A stretch of 64,000 nt of DNA from an uncultured Anaerolineae bacterium (GTDB lineage: Bacteria > Chloroflexota > Anaerolineae > Promineifilales > Promineifilaceae): the NCBI GenBank assembly GCA_905479495.1, contig CAJQMR010000010.1, positions 372,001 to 436,000 on the forward strand, read 5' to 3'. Below the pieces are notes generated by a model, which was not told the DNA's origin, made no database searches, and was given only the letters and a program-made list of their open reading frames with translations. Shown one piece after another: positions 42,986 to 51,105 of the stretch; positions within the stretch are counted from its first letter, which is position 1, and every line of letters begins with the position of its first letter. The position numbers and the translations under genes are program-made.

Positions 42986-44701
42986 TCAGCTGCGCCAAAC
43001 TTCAAACTTCTCCAAAATCGAACCACCAATAAACTCCCGCAAAATCGAATCGCTGGCAATCAGCTCCAACCCTTCCCTGGGAATGGGATCAAACCATTGC
43101 AAAAAGGCCAGCAGTCGATTGGCTTCAATCCGCTCCGGGGTGCCCGGCTCCACCTGTAGCAGCAGCGGCTCCGCCAGCCGCTTCATCGCCGACATTTCAT
43201 AGACCAACGCCGAATTAAAAAAGAGGTTGGCATTGTTTTGGTAGGGGAAAATGTGCCGCTTTTCACCTCGACGTACGCTGGGCCAGCGGGCAATTGTATC
43301 AGCAGCAGAGTACCCCCGGTGGGCTGCATCCCGCACAATGCGGCGCAGCAGACGCGTGTCGGTCGTGGGCACGCGATTGTGTTTGTCCAGATTCAGCTGG
43401 GTAAAGGCAGAGATAAACACGCGGTACATCGCCTCCGGCGGAATTCCTTCCACCAGCTTCGGATTAAGGCCATGAATCCCTTCAATGAGCAGCACATGCT
43501 CAGGACCAATTTGTAAAGTTGACCCTTTTTCTCGCCGGCCAGTGTGGAAGTTGTAAAGGGGCTGTTCAATGGTTTCACCCTGCATGAGCAACTTCAAATG
43601 TTCCCGAAACAGGGCCACATCCAACGCCTCTAATGCCTCAAAGTCGTAATCACCTTTTTCATCACGCGGGGTGATGTCTCGATCCACAAAATAGTTGTCC
43701 ATGCCAATGGTCACGGGGAAGATACCGCTGGCCATCAGCTGAATGGCCAGCCGCTTGCTGAAGGTGGTTTTGCCCGCCGAGGTTGGCCCAGAGATGAGCA
43801 CAATTTTGATTTCATGGCGGCGGCTGGCAATTTCGGCCGTGATTTGGGACAGCTGCTGTTGGTGAAACGCTTCGGCCACCAGGATCGTTTGCTGGAGACG
43901 GCCGTTTGCCAATGAACTGTTCAAGGCGGCCACGCTGGGTAAACCGATAATGCGCAGCCAATCGTCATACTCCTGAAAAACCCGGGCCAGGCGCGGTTCA
44001 TCCTCAAACGGTTGCAGCTTGTCCGGCTCATGGCGGCGGGGGAACTGTAAGATGAAGCCGTCTTTGTACGGCCGTAAATCAAACAAATCCAGATAGCTGG
44101 TGCGGGGCACCATAAAACCATGAAAATAATCCTGGACACCGTTCAGCTCGTACATCGTCAGGTAATCTTTACGCCGCTTGGCAAATAAGTTCGCCTTTTC
44201 CATATCCCCCTCCTGATGAAAAAGCGCCAACGCTTCATCCAGGGGCATACGCACCTGGTGAATAGGCAAATCGGCATCCACCAGTGCCTGCATACGCTGT
44301 TTTAGCTGCTGCAACTCCGTTGGGTCCGTACAGCCACCATCGGCACATTCGCAATAGTAACCGCCAAAGGGCATGGAATGTTGAATGGTGATAATTTTGC
44401 CCGGCCAAATTTCATCGGCAGCGGCAATCATCAAAAAGCAAAGTGAGCGCCGGTAAATCCTCCCGCCATCGGAATCAGATGAGGTAACAGGAACGAGCAG
44501 CGCATCCTCTCGTAGCGGATGAGACAATTCGCGCAGCTTGCCATTTTTAAGCGCAGCCACGATACGGCCGTTCACCTTCGGTTGAGCAGCCTGCATAAAG
44601 GCTTCTAATGTGGTGCCATTTGGCGCATCAAAGGCGCGGCCATCGGGAAAACGAGCCTGCACCGTGTCACGAATTTGAGAAAGTGTGGGTGTGTGGGTCA
44701 T
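42986..44701 (-). CDS. Nucleoside kinase with TGS and ThrRS-like N-terminal domains
   Basis: The 571-residue protein has a TGS-like domain (~1-70; NGTTLEAFMQAA), a region like the second additional domain of threonyl-tRNA synthetase (~75-200; GKIITIQHSMPFGGYYCECADG), and a C-terminal uridine-kinase/phosphoribulokinase P-loop domain (~285-500; Walker A SGPTSAGKTTFSKRL, DNYFVDRDITPRDEKGDYDFEALEALD). This fusion is widespread in Chloroflexota, Firmicutes and Thermotogae. It probably phosphorylates a nucleoside or related compound with ATP; the role of the tRNA-synthetase-like part is unknown. NGRLQ and NGRIV sit on ACGGCCGT copies. Confidence 0.9.
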   Translation of the reverse strand: MTHTPTLSQIRDTVQARFPDGRAFDAPNGTTLEAFMQAAQPKVNGRIVAALKNGKLRELSHPLREDALLVPVTSSDSDGGRIYRRSLCFLMIAAADEIWPGKIITIQHSMPFGGYYCECADGGCTDPTELQQLKQRMQALVDADLPIHQVRMPLDEALALFHQEGDMEKANLFAKRRKDYLTMYELNGVQDYFHGFMVPRTSYLDLFDLRPYKDGFILQFPRRHEPDKLQPFEDEPRLARVFQEYDDWLRIIGLPSVAALNSSLANGRLQQTILVAEAFHQQQLSQITAEIASRRHEIKIVLISGPTSAGKTTFSKRLAIQLMASGIFPVTIGMDNYFVDRDITPRDEKGDYDFEALEALDVALFREHLKLLMQGETIEQPLYNFHTGRREKGSTLQIGPEHVLLIEGIHGLNPKLVEGIPPEAMYRVFISAFTQLNLDKHNRVPTTDTRLLRRIVRDAAHRGYSAADTIARWPSVRRGEKRHIFPYQNNANLFFNSALVYEMSAMKRLAEPLLLQVEPGTPERIEANRLLAFLQWFDPIPREGLELIASDSILREFIGGSILEKFEVWRS

Positions 44702-44798
44702 TGGGTTAACTTGTCCTTGGGGTCTGCCAGCTTAGTCAACGCAGATAGCGCGTTGGATACCACATGAGGCGTGACAAAAATTGGTCTCATTTCACGCA

Positions 44799-45563
44799 TC
44801 AAGAACGGGCAAAACCTAAATAATCATTAATCAAATCAATACTTTTGGGAACGGCCGTCTGCAAAATTTGCTGTACCTTATCGACGGGAATCTTGTCAAA
44901 AACCTGGGCCTGCATCCAGTCGGTGTCTTGCAAATTGGCAGCAAACTGCTCTGGAGTAATCCTCAATCGCCCGGCATAAATTTCTATGGTTTTCACTGGT
45001 GCACCCGGCTTTAGCTGAGCAACCAGCATTTCTTGCCAGGCTGTCAAAATATCATCCGTGATAAAGGGCAGCCAATGGTTGGGCGCTGCGGCGGCCAGGG
45101 TAGATACGGCCGTTTCTGGCAGCCCATCTAAGGCAATTGTGTCCAGATACGTAAGCAAAATAAAGTGTGTCAAACGCCGCTGCTGCCGGTCACCCAAATC
45201 TTGGGCCAGATAGAAAAAAGGATAAACCACCTCGCGCAGCCAGATAAGGTCCAACATCAGGTGTGCACTGTAACCAGCCACGCAGATTGCCTGCTCCAGC
45301 GGCATTGTCGCCAAATCATCCAGCTGCGGATATTGTGCCAGCATTGCGCCATAGGCGGTTTCGTCTGGGTCGGGCGGAACATGATAGAAATGGGTATTGG
45401 CTCGCGGCAGGTCAGAAATAGCGTTGACATCCGGGGCAACGCTGCCCAAATAAAAAGCAGGCCATTCGGCGGCAAGAGAAGCTTGCAAACGGCCGTTGCC
45501 ATTCGCTGAGACTCTCTCATAAATTTGTTCAGCAATGTGTAGGTGCATAAAAGGTGTTGGCAT
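44799..45563 (-). CDS. Zinc-dependent phospholipase C-like protein
   Basis: The 254-residue protein begins MPTPFMHLHIAEQI and continues PAFYLGSVAPDVNAI, with histidines in THFYHVPP and AGYSAHLMLDLIW. This is the metal-ligand order of the bacterial zinc-dependent phospholipase C family (His, Asp, His, His-x3-Asp). It has no signal peptide, so it is likely cytosolic, as are many of these uncharacterised relatives. The natural substrate is uncertain. No Shine-Dalgarno precedes the ATG. Confidence 0.75.
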   Translation of the reverse strand: MPTPFMHLHIAEQIYERVSANGNGRLQASLAAEWPAFYLGSVAPDVNAISDLPRANTHFYHVPPDPDETAYGAMLAQYPQLDDLATMPLEQAICVAGYSAHLMLDLIWLREVVYPFFYLAQDLGDRQQRRLTHFILLTYLDTIALDGLPETAVSTLAAAAPNHWLPFITDDILTAWQEMLVAQLKPGAPVKTIEIYAGRLRITPEQFAANLQDTDWMQAQVFDKIPVDKVQQILQTAVPKSIDLINDYLGFARS

Positions 45564-45659
45564 AGATTAAAAAGGGTTCGCGGTGTAACGCACTTTCTCC
45601 AGCGGATTTTGTCATCCTTTACGCCTTGGCAAGTGCGTCGCGCCTGTATTGTCATTGTG

Positions 45660-45694
45660 AAAATAAAAAACGCCGCAACGATTTTGTGAGGCGT
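45660..45694 (-). terminator. Intrinsic terminator after the lytic transglycosylase gene
   Basis: Read on the minus strand, ACGCC (45694-45690) pairs with GGCGT (45674-45670), and the stem is followed by TTTTT-A-TTTT (45669-45660). It lies 70 nt past the transglycosylase stop codon and closes that single-gene unit. Confidence 0.65.
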
Positions 45695-45763
45695 CGGCTT
45701 TATTACCAAATAGTATTAAAAATTGGCAAACCAGAAACGATTACGTTTGTCCTAAAAAGTGGG

Positions 45764-46759
45764 TCAACGATGCCAGGAGGGACAGCCAGAAGGGGCAAAC
45801 CAACGAGTACTGGCAATGCCGCGCAGGCGGCTCAGGCTGGGTAAACAGGCCAGAATAATGCGCGGGTTACTGGTATCAATCTTCACGCCATCACTGCTAA
45901 GACGTGCCTGCAAATGTAATTCAATGGCATCGCCGCTGCCAAACGTGATGTTGTTTGGGTCTGGATCAGCCGGAACCACTAAGGCAACCGGGACCACGTA
46001 GCCATCAATAAAATAGGAACGGCCGAAATCATCAACGTAGTCATACACGCGGTGCTTGGCATAGGTGTAAAGACCAGACACAGGTTGCTCACCCAAAACC
46101 AGCAAAGATTCGTTGGGCACGTACCCTTTGGTTATTTCTACCGCAATTGTCCATTGTGAAGCAATCTCTGGTGAAATACCTTCCCGAATCAAGACGGCTC
46201 TGGCGTAGTTGTCTAAAACATTGGTGGCATAAGCCTGCGGCACGTTGCTGCCAGCTTGTTCCCAGCCCCCACTGTAGGCGGCCAAAGCAGACGCCAAATC
46301 ACCGCCAGCCTGCCGCACCACTTCTGCCAAAATAGCTACGCCCCACCGCAAATTAACTGAGGGGTTCATGAGTGCTTCGGTAGTAGGTCGCCATTCCAGG
46401 CCTGGACCTTGAGGCATCACCCCCATTAGGCCCACAGCCCCCACAGAACTCACGCCATCAAGACGGCCGTTTGACTCTTCTTTAACCACAGCGGCAATAA
46501 AATCTGGGTCCAGCCCGTGGGTCTTTGCCAGCACGCCAATGTACGTAGACCATTGGCGTATGGTGGGCCCCCACATAGGAGAAAGCAAGAACGTTTCGGG
46601 ACTACTGTCAGAGCGGCGCAAGCCCTGTCGATTGGCCGCTATTGTCTGGTTGGGACTCAGCAGCAGTAGCACCGCTGCCAGCATAAACCCGACGGCCAGG
46701 AAACGGCCGTACCGCCGCCAAATCTGCTTCTCTTTGCCCAACCTGCCCCATAAATTCAT
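45764..46759 (-). CDS. Lytic transglycosylase (SLT family)
   Basis: The 331-residue protein has an N-terminal membrane anchor or signal (~20-42) and an SLT lysozyme-like domain (~80-190) with the catalytic Glu in DFIAAVVKEESNG, followed by VSSVGAVGLMGVMP and NLRWGVAILAEVV. A C-terminal part (~210-331) is not recognised. It cleaves peptidoglycan between MurNAc and GlcNAc to form anhydro ends, outside the membrane. It is expressed from a strong promoter that predicts a leaderless mRNA. Genes for other wall hydrolases lie just beyond, at 47286 and 48471. Confidence 0.88.
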   Translation of the reverse strand: MNLWGRLGKEKQIWRRYGRFLAVGFMLAAVLLLLSPNQTIAANRQGLRRSDSSPETFLLSPMWGPTIRQWSTYIGVLAKTHGLDPDFIAAVVKEESNGRLDGVSSVGAVGLMGVMPQGPGLEWRPTTEALMNPSVNLRWGVAILAEVVRQAGGDLASALAAYSGGWEQAGSNVPQAYATNVLDNYARAVLIREGISPEIASQWTIAVEITKGYVPNESLLVLGEQPVSGLYTYAKHRVYDYVDDFGRSYFIDGYVVPVALVVPADPDPNNITFGSGDAIELHLQARLSSDGVKIDTSNPRIILACLPSLSRLRGIASTRWFAPSGCPSWHR

Positions 46760-46765
46760 GTCAAA

Positions 46766-46795
46766 ATTTTAGCATAAGTTCAGAAATAGTGTCAA
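46766..46795 (-). promoter_or_regulatory. Consensus promoter giving a leaderless transglycosylase mRNA
   Basis: On the minus strand a perfect TTGACA (46795-46790) is followed after 18 bp by TAAAAT (46771-46766). Six nt later comes the ATG at 46759. Start of transcription should coincide with the start codon. No Shine-Dalgarno is present. Confidence 0.85.
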
Positions 46796-46879
46796 CGCGT
46801 TATGTAAACTAGACGATTTTCCTCATTCGCGCTTTCCAGCTAGAATAACGAATCATAACAGCAGAACAAAGGAATGCCC

Positions 46880-47269
46880 ATGCCTGTCATTCTGGTGGTA
46901 GATGACAATCCACAAATGGCCAAGCTGATGCAAGATATGGTTCAGTTAGCTGGCTATCAAACAGAAGTTGCCTTCAGTGGTTTGGAAGGGCTGGATAAAG
47001 CCCGGGAAGGCATGCCTGATCTTATTTTGGTCGATCTCATGATGCCCGAACTTGATGGCTGGGAACTGTATCACCGGCTGCGAGAATTCACCACCATTCC
47101 TATCATCTTTGTGACCGCTTATGATACGCCACAGAACGAAGCCAAAGCCATCGCTTTAGGTGCCGAGGGGTTCATCGGTAAAGATTTAACGCCTATGCAG
47201 CTGGTGCAGCATATTCAATTTGTTCTGGAAGCGGGTAATCAACAAGACAGGGGTGAAACACTCCACTGA
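46880..47269 (+). CDS. Single-domain response regulator (receiver)
   Basis: The 129-residue receiver domain has the acidic pair in ILVVDDNPQMAKL, the phosphoacceptor Asp ~52 in LILVDLMMPELDG and the conserved Lys in FIGKDLTPMQLVQHI. It has no output domain. The ATG at 46880 is preferred to 46874 because AAAGGA is then 6 nt away. It stands alone on the plus strand between cell-wall hydrolase genes, with a 16-nt convergent gap to the M23 peptidase gene. Its kinase is not obvious. Confidence 0.92.
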   Translation: MPVILVVDDNPQMAKLMQDMVQLAGYQTEVAFSGLEGLDKAREGMPDLILVDLMMPELDGWELYHRLREFTTIPIIFVTAYDTPQNEAKAIALGAEGFIGKDLTPMQLVQHIQFVLEAGNQQDRGETLH

Positions 47270-47285
47270 CACCGATACGTTTTTG

Positions 47286-48464
47286 TTAACCGCCATTTTC
47301 CCCAGATGATTCACCTTCTGGGGGAGACTCGATAGGGATCGGTGTGGGGGTCGGGGCAAACTCGAAGTTAGTTGAGATAATCTCAAAACTGGTTTGGCCA
47401 GGGAATATTTCCACTTCCCGTTCATAAATATGAACACCATCGTTGGCATCAATGGTCAACCGGTAGCGGCCAACAGGCACATCCCCAAAGACAAAGTTTT
47501 CCTGCCACACTTCATCTGAGCTAACGACGGGGTAATAAGTACGCTGCTTACGTACGGCCGTATCCACATTCAGCGGCAGCAACGTTAAGCTGGCACTGGA
47601 AATCATCTGGCTGTTCTTATCCACAAAGCGCCCGGCCAGCGTCCCCCACCCTTCAAAAGGTGCCAACCACAACGCCGGATTCCGAGCATTGCCATAATTA
47701 TTGCTGCCCACCCGTACCTCAAAATGCAAATGGGGGCCGCTGACCTCGCCAGAACTACCCACCCCGGCAATGAGTTGCCCCTGCTGCACAGAATCCCCCT
47801 CTTGCACAAACAGTTCCAGGGTATGCGCATACAGCGTGTACACATCCCTACCCTGCCACTGCCAATCATGCAAGATCACCACGGTATTGCCGTAGTAATT
47901 GACGCCGTTGCGTGGGCTGGGCAATGGACCCGCATGGACCACCGTACCGCTGCCAGCTGCCAAAACTGGCGTCCCCGTCTCATTGGGGAAATCAATACCG
48001 TGATGAATGCGGTACGAAGGCAGCTCCGGTAACTGCACGTCATTGCCGTACGGATACCATTCCAAATCATAGTTGCGGCTGCCGGAAGGCAGTGGACGGG
48101 CCAACCAGTAATGATCATCATAATGGAGCGAAAGGGGCACGTCGTAAGGTGGAGGTCGCCACCCCTCCGGTGGCTCTGGCCCGGCATCGGGCACCCAAAG
48201 CTGCTGCGCTTCATTCGGGCGAATACCAACCCCTGAAGGCGTTGGCACATCCTGGGCAAAGTTGGTGCTGGCCGTGCGCCCGCCTGCCACAATACGGCCG
48301 TTGCCAGATTCGGCCGTCACGGCAATTTCGGTTTGTTGGGACGGGGGGAGATTAATCGGGGCAACCAGGGTTGGCGTTGCCAACGTGTCCTCACCACAGC
48401 CAACCAGCAAAAAGGGCAGGAGAACATAGAGTAAGCTGCGGATTATTTTTGAGGGAAAGGGCAT
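47286..48464 (-). CDS. M23-family (LytM) metallopeptidase lipoprotein
   Basis: The 392-residue protein has a lipoprotein signal peptide (lipobox LLVGC, Cys 23), a linker, and an M23 peptidase domain (~140-260). The domain has the zinc-ligand motifs HHGIDFPNETGTPV (HxxxD) and GPHLHFEVRVG (HxH), with AGSGTVVHAG between. A C-terminal beta domain (~270-370) ends in a Pro/Glu-rich tail. It should cut peptide cross-links of peptidoglycan, anchored on the outer face of the membrane. It follows the PD40 gene by 6 nt, and the two are almost certainly co-transcribed. Confidence 0.92.
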   Translation of the reverse strand: MPFPSKIIRSLLYVLLPFLLVGCGEDTLATPTLVAPINLPPSQQTEIAVTAESGNGRIVAGGRTASTNFAQDVPTPSGVGIRPNEAQQLWVPDAGPEPPEGWRPPPYDVPLSLHYDDHYWLARPLPSGSRNYDLEWYPYGNDVQLPELPSYRIHHGIDFPNETGTPVLAAGSGTVVHAGPLPSPRNGVNYYGNTVVILHDWQWQGRDVYTLYAHTLELFVQEGDSVQQGQLIAGVGSSGEVSGPHLHFEVRVGSNNYGNARNPALWLAPFEGWGTLAGRFVDKNSQMISSASLTLLPLNVDTAVRKQRTYYPVVSSDEVWQENFVFGDVPVGRYRLTIDANDGVHIYEREVEIFPGQTSFEIISTNFEFAPTPTPIPIESPPEGESSGENGG

Positions 48465-48470
48465 GGAAAT

Positions 48471-50801
48471 TTACGGCCGTTCCAACAAAGGAGCCAATTC
48501 ATCATTGGTGTAGATCTGCTGCATCGCCGCTTCCCAGGTTAAATTATCCTGTTTTTCGTAATGCCAAAAGCGGATATCGGGGAAATAAGTGCGCCAGTTG
48601 ACATTGGCGGGAACCCACTCCCAACCATAATCCGCCGCCAGCGCCGTAAAATCGATGTAGTAGCCACTGGGCACAGAGCCGCGCCATTTGCCGCCCTGCT
48701 CGTAGTAACTAGGATCATCGCCGCTGCGGGCCTGCAAATCCCAGGTAAGGGCGCGCAACGGCTCGCCCTGGCTGCCATCTTGTACGGCCGTTTTCACAAA
48801 CACCCGCCAATACGTCTCGCCATTTACATCTAGCTTCACCAACTCCACCTGTGGTTCAAAACCCAGCGCTTCGCGGAAATAAAAATCAAAAGCACGCCCC
48901 GCCTTGTTCCAGGATTGGGCTGATTGGTTGGGCAGCTGCCGGGCATCAATCGCTTCAAACATACCGTCCAGCCGACCCAAAAAGTCCCAGCCAGCCTCAT
49001 CGAGCACCCGTTGGCGCAAAGCAGCAAACGACTGGTCCACGGCATCACTCAAATAAGGGGAAGGCGCATTGACTTCGACGGGGAACAGAAGCGCTGGCGG
49101 TTGACCTGCTTCTGGTTCCGCCATGGCTTCCACATAAAGTGGCTCGTCAGTTGCCAAACGATCAATGTTGTGCAGCCGGTTGGTCATATCTGGAGTAAGC
49201 CGCACACCCGTCCACGATGGATCATCAATACGGCCGTCACTGACAAACATCTGTGGCGCCACATTCCACGCTTCCACACTACCAGACAATAAGAAGCTAC
49301 GCCCGCCCCGATCATACACAAACAGCACGGACCGACGATCCGGCGACCAGGCTGGCGCGCGTCCCTGTTGGCCCAGGCCATAAGCCGCCTCAGCCGGTCC
49401 GTAATCCTCATTAAGCGGCAAGGCGTACATCACGGGAAAACCAGCACTATGTTCAGCATATACCAGGGAACGGCCGTCTGGGGCAAAAGCCGCGTCATCT
49501 TCCTGCAAATCAGGCGTCTGCGTCATGTTGGTCACCCCGGCCGTAATGCCGGCATCCAACCAGCGCATAAAAATGTCCCGACTGCCGCCACGCAAACTGG
49601 TAAAAGCGATGTGCCGGCCACCGGGCGACCAGGCCGGTGCATAATCAGGAGCAGGATCATCGGTTAGGCGGAAGGGGCCTTCACTGCCATCTGCCTTAAT
49701 GAGGTAAATATCGAGGTTACCGTCCCGGTACGATTCATAGGCCAACCATTGGCCATCTGGCGACCAGGTTGGGGCAGCATCATACGCCATGTCGTTGGTG
49801 ACACGCCGCAGCGCACGATTAGGGATGTTATAAACATACAGTTCCCAATTGCCATCCCGCCGCGAGGCAAAGGCAATTTCAGTGCCATCTGGCCCCCAGG
49901 CAGGGTCCCGGTCTTCAGCGGGGTGCGTGGTTAAGCGTATAGAGTCAGATTGGCCCACAGGCAAAATGTAAATATCGCTATTCCCATTGATGCGCTGGGT
50001 AAAAATGACCGCGCCGCCGCCATCCAGTGGATCAGGCGTGGCCCACGGCGTCAGCTTAATAGAAACTGTGGGAATCACCGTTGGCGTCGGTGGCAGTGGC
50101 GTGGGGGTTAGCACAATGATGTTGGGGGTTGATGTTTCAAATGGCCGATCATCGGCAACGGCCGTATTGCCCGGCAACGACTCGCGTGCACTCAACATTC
50201 CAACGACTATCACAAGTGCCAGAGCGGCAACGGCCGTGGCTAACCGAAATGTGCGTACAGCCCGTAAATTTTCACGGGGGCGTTGGGGGGCTACTAAAGC
50301 CGCAGCAGGCGGTTTGGGTCGCCGTAACAAAAGACGCAGATTGGCTTTGAGCAACCGCCAGCGGGAACTTAGGCGGCGGCCATAAATACTCCGTTGGGGA
50401 GCCGTGCGCTGCCAAAGATACGTGAGCAACCGTCGAATTATCTTGACCAGCCACAAGACAGTCGGTTTCAAAACCCGTTGATAGAACCAGATGGATGATT
50501 GTATGACCAGCAAATGAAACGGCCGCCACAGCAGGACAATAATCAGGCGGCGCAGCGCCAAACCCATGCGACCAATAAAGCGCCAGATGGGAGGCGCAAT
50601 GGCCACAAGCGTATCCCACAGCAGCCAGCGCAGCGGCAGCCAAAAAGGCATTGTCAAGAAAAAGATGGGCTTCCAAATGATCCAGGTGAGGAGGTTACGG
50701 AAAGCCAAACCAAGTCGGCCAATAAATTGCCAGACGGAGGAAACAACTGCCAAAAGGGATTGCCAAACCCGGTTAAAGGCTCGCCGAAATCTTACATGCA
50801 T
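48471..50801 (-). CDS. Membrane protein with PD40 beta-propeller and M15-peptidase-like tail
   Basis: The 776-residue protein has an N-terminal hydrophobic, Trp/Arg-rich part (~1-150) with an internal duplication (VWQFIGRLGLAFRNLL and IWRFIGRMGLALRRLI). A transmembrane helix (~190-210), a Pro/Thr linker and a TolB-like propeller of PD40 repeats (~270-560; WSPDGQWLAYESYRDGN type) follow. The C-terminal domain (~570-776) contains SWNKAGRAFDF and FWHYEK. These resemble the SxHxxGxAxD and ExWHxE zinc motifs of M15/VanY peptidases, with the first His replaced by Asn. It probably binds or modifies cell wall together with the M23 lipoprotein. Confidence 0.8.
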   Translation of the reverse strand: MHVRFRRAFNRVWQSLLAVVSSVWQFIGRLGLAFRNLLTWIIWKPIFFLTMPFWLPLRWLLWDTLVAIAPPIWRFIGRMGLALRRLIIVLLWRPFHLLVIQSSIWFYQRVLKPTVLWLVKIIRRLLTYLWQRTAPQRSIYGRRLSSRWRLLKANLRLLLRRPKPPAAALVAPQRPRENLRAVRTFRLATAVAALALVIVVGMLSARESLPGNTAVADDRPFETSTPNIIVLTPTPLPPTPTVIPTVSIKLTPWATPDPLDGGGAVIFTQRINGNSDIYILPVGQSDSIRLTTHPAEDRDPAWGPDGTEIAFASRRDGNWELYVYNIPNRALRRVTNDMAYDAAPTWSPDGQWLAYESYRDGNLDIYLIKADGSEGPFRLTDDPAPDYAPAWSPGGRHIAFTSLRGGSRDIFMRWLDAGITAGVTNMTQTPDLQEDDAAFAPDGRSLVYAEHSAGFPVMYALPLNEDYGPAEAAYGLGQQGRAPAWSPDRRSVLFVYDRGGRSFLLSGSVEAWNVAPQMFVSDGRIDDPSWTGVRLTPDMTNRLHNIDRLATDEPLYVEAMAEPEAGQPPALLFPVEVNAPSPYLSDAVDQSFAALRQRVLDEAGWDFLGRLDGMFEAIDARQLPNQSAQSWNKAGRAFDFYFREALGFEPQVELVKLDVNGETYWRVFVKTAVQDGSQGEPLRALTWDLQARSGDDPSYYEQGGKWRGSVPSGYYIDFTALAADYGWEWVPANVNWRTYFPDIRFWHYEKQDNLTWEAAMQQIYTNDELAPLLERP

Positions 50802-50810
50802 GTTGCTGTC

Positions 50811-50838
50811 AGTTTAGCATGGCTCAAGACTATGTCAA
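50811..50838 (-). promoter_or_regulatory. Promoter of the PD40/M23 operon with tandem upstream repeat
   Basis: On the minus strand TTGACA (50838-50833) and TAAACT (50816-50811) are 16 bp apart, and the ATG at 50801 is 9 nt beyond the -10 box, so the leader would be at most 2-3 nt. The -35 lies in a direct repeat: TATGTCAAGTTAAT occurs at 50831 and again at 50852, 21 bp apart, so a second TTGACA is present two helical turns upstream. Confidence 0.75.
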
Positions 50839-50932
50839 GTTAATATTTGCCTATGTCAAGTTAATTTTGCGGCAAAAAAATGGTTTTGGGACTTTAGTCA
50901 GGTTGTAAGGAACGGCCGTTATTCTAAAAAGC

Positions 50933-51095
50933 GTAGAGGGCCGAAACAAGATTGCAGCCGAAGTTGTGGTCAGTTGGCTCCCTGGACGAAGAGACATCTT
51001 GCGGTCAAAAGGGTCAAACCAACGCCCAAGCTAAATGTAACAAATAGGCTCTCTACCTAAGCAATTATTTAACCACCAGTTTATGACTGGTGGTT
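50933..51095 (+). ncRNA. Candidate structured non-coding RNA ending in an intrinsic terminator
   Basis: Between two minus-strand genes, the plus strand holds a closing stem, GTAGAGGGCC (50933-50942) with GGCTCTCTAC (51047-51056), 10 bp with one G-U. Inside it CAAGAT (50947-50952) pairs with ATCTTG (50996-51001) and AGCC (50956-50959) with GGCT (50976-50979). About 15 nt later comes a strong terminator. No reading frame is present and no known family (6S, SRP, RNase P, common riboswitches) is recognised. Promoter evidence is weak: TATTCT at about 50920 without a clear -35. Confidence 0.4.
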
Positions 51096-51100
51096 TTTAT
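51071..51100 (+). terminator. Intrinsic terminator on the plus strand
   Basis: AACCACCAGT (51071-51080) and ACTGGTGGTT (51086-51095) form a perfect 10-bp stem with a TTATG loop, followed by TTTAT and TTTT. The T-run lies on the plus strand, where no protein gene precedes it. The hairpin is also 10 nt past the stop of the minus-strand hemolysin III gene, but on that side the T-run is poor. Confidence 0.8.
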
Positions 51101-51105
51101 TTTGG

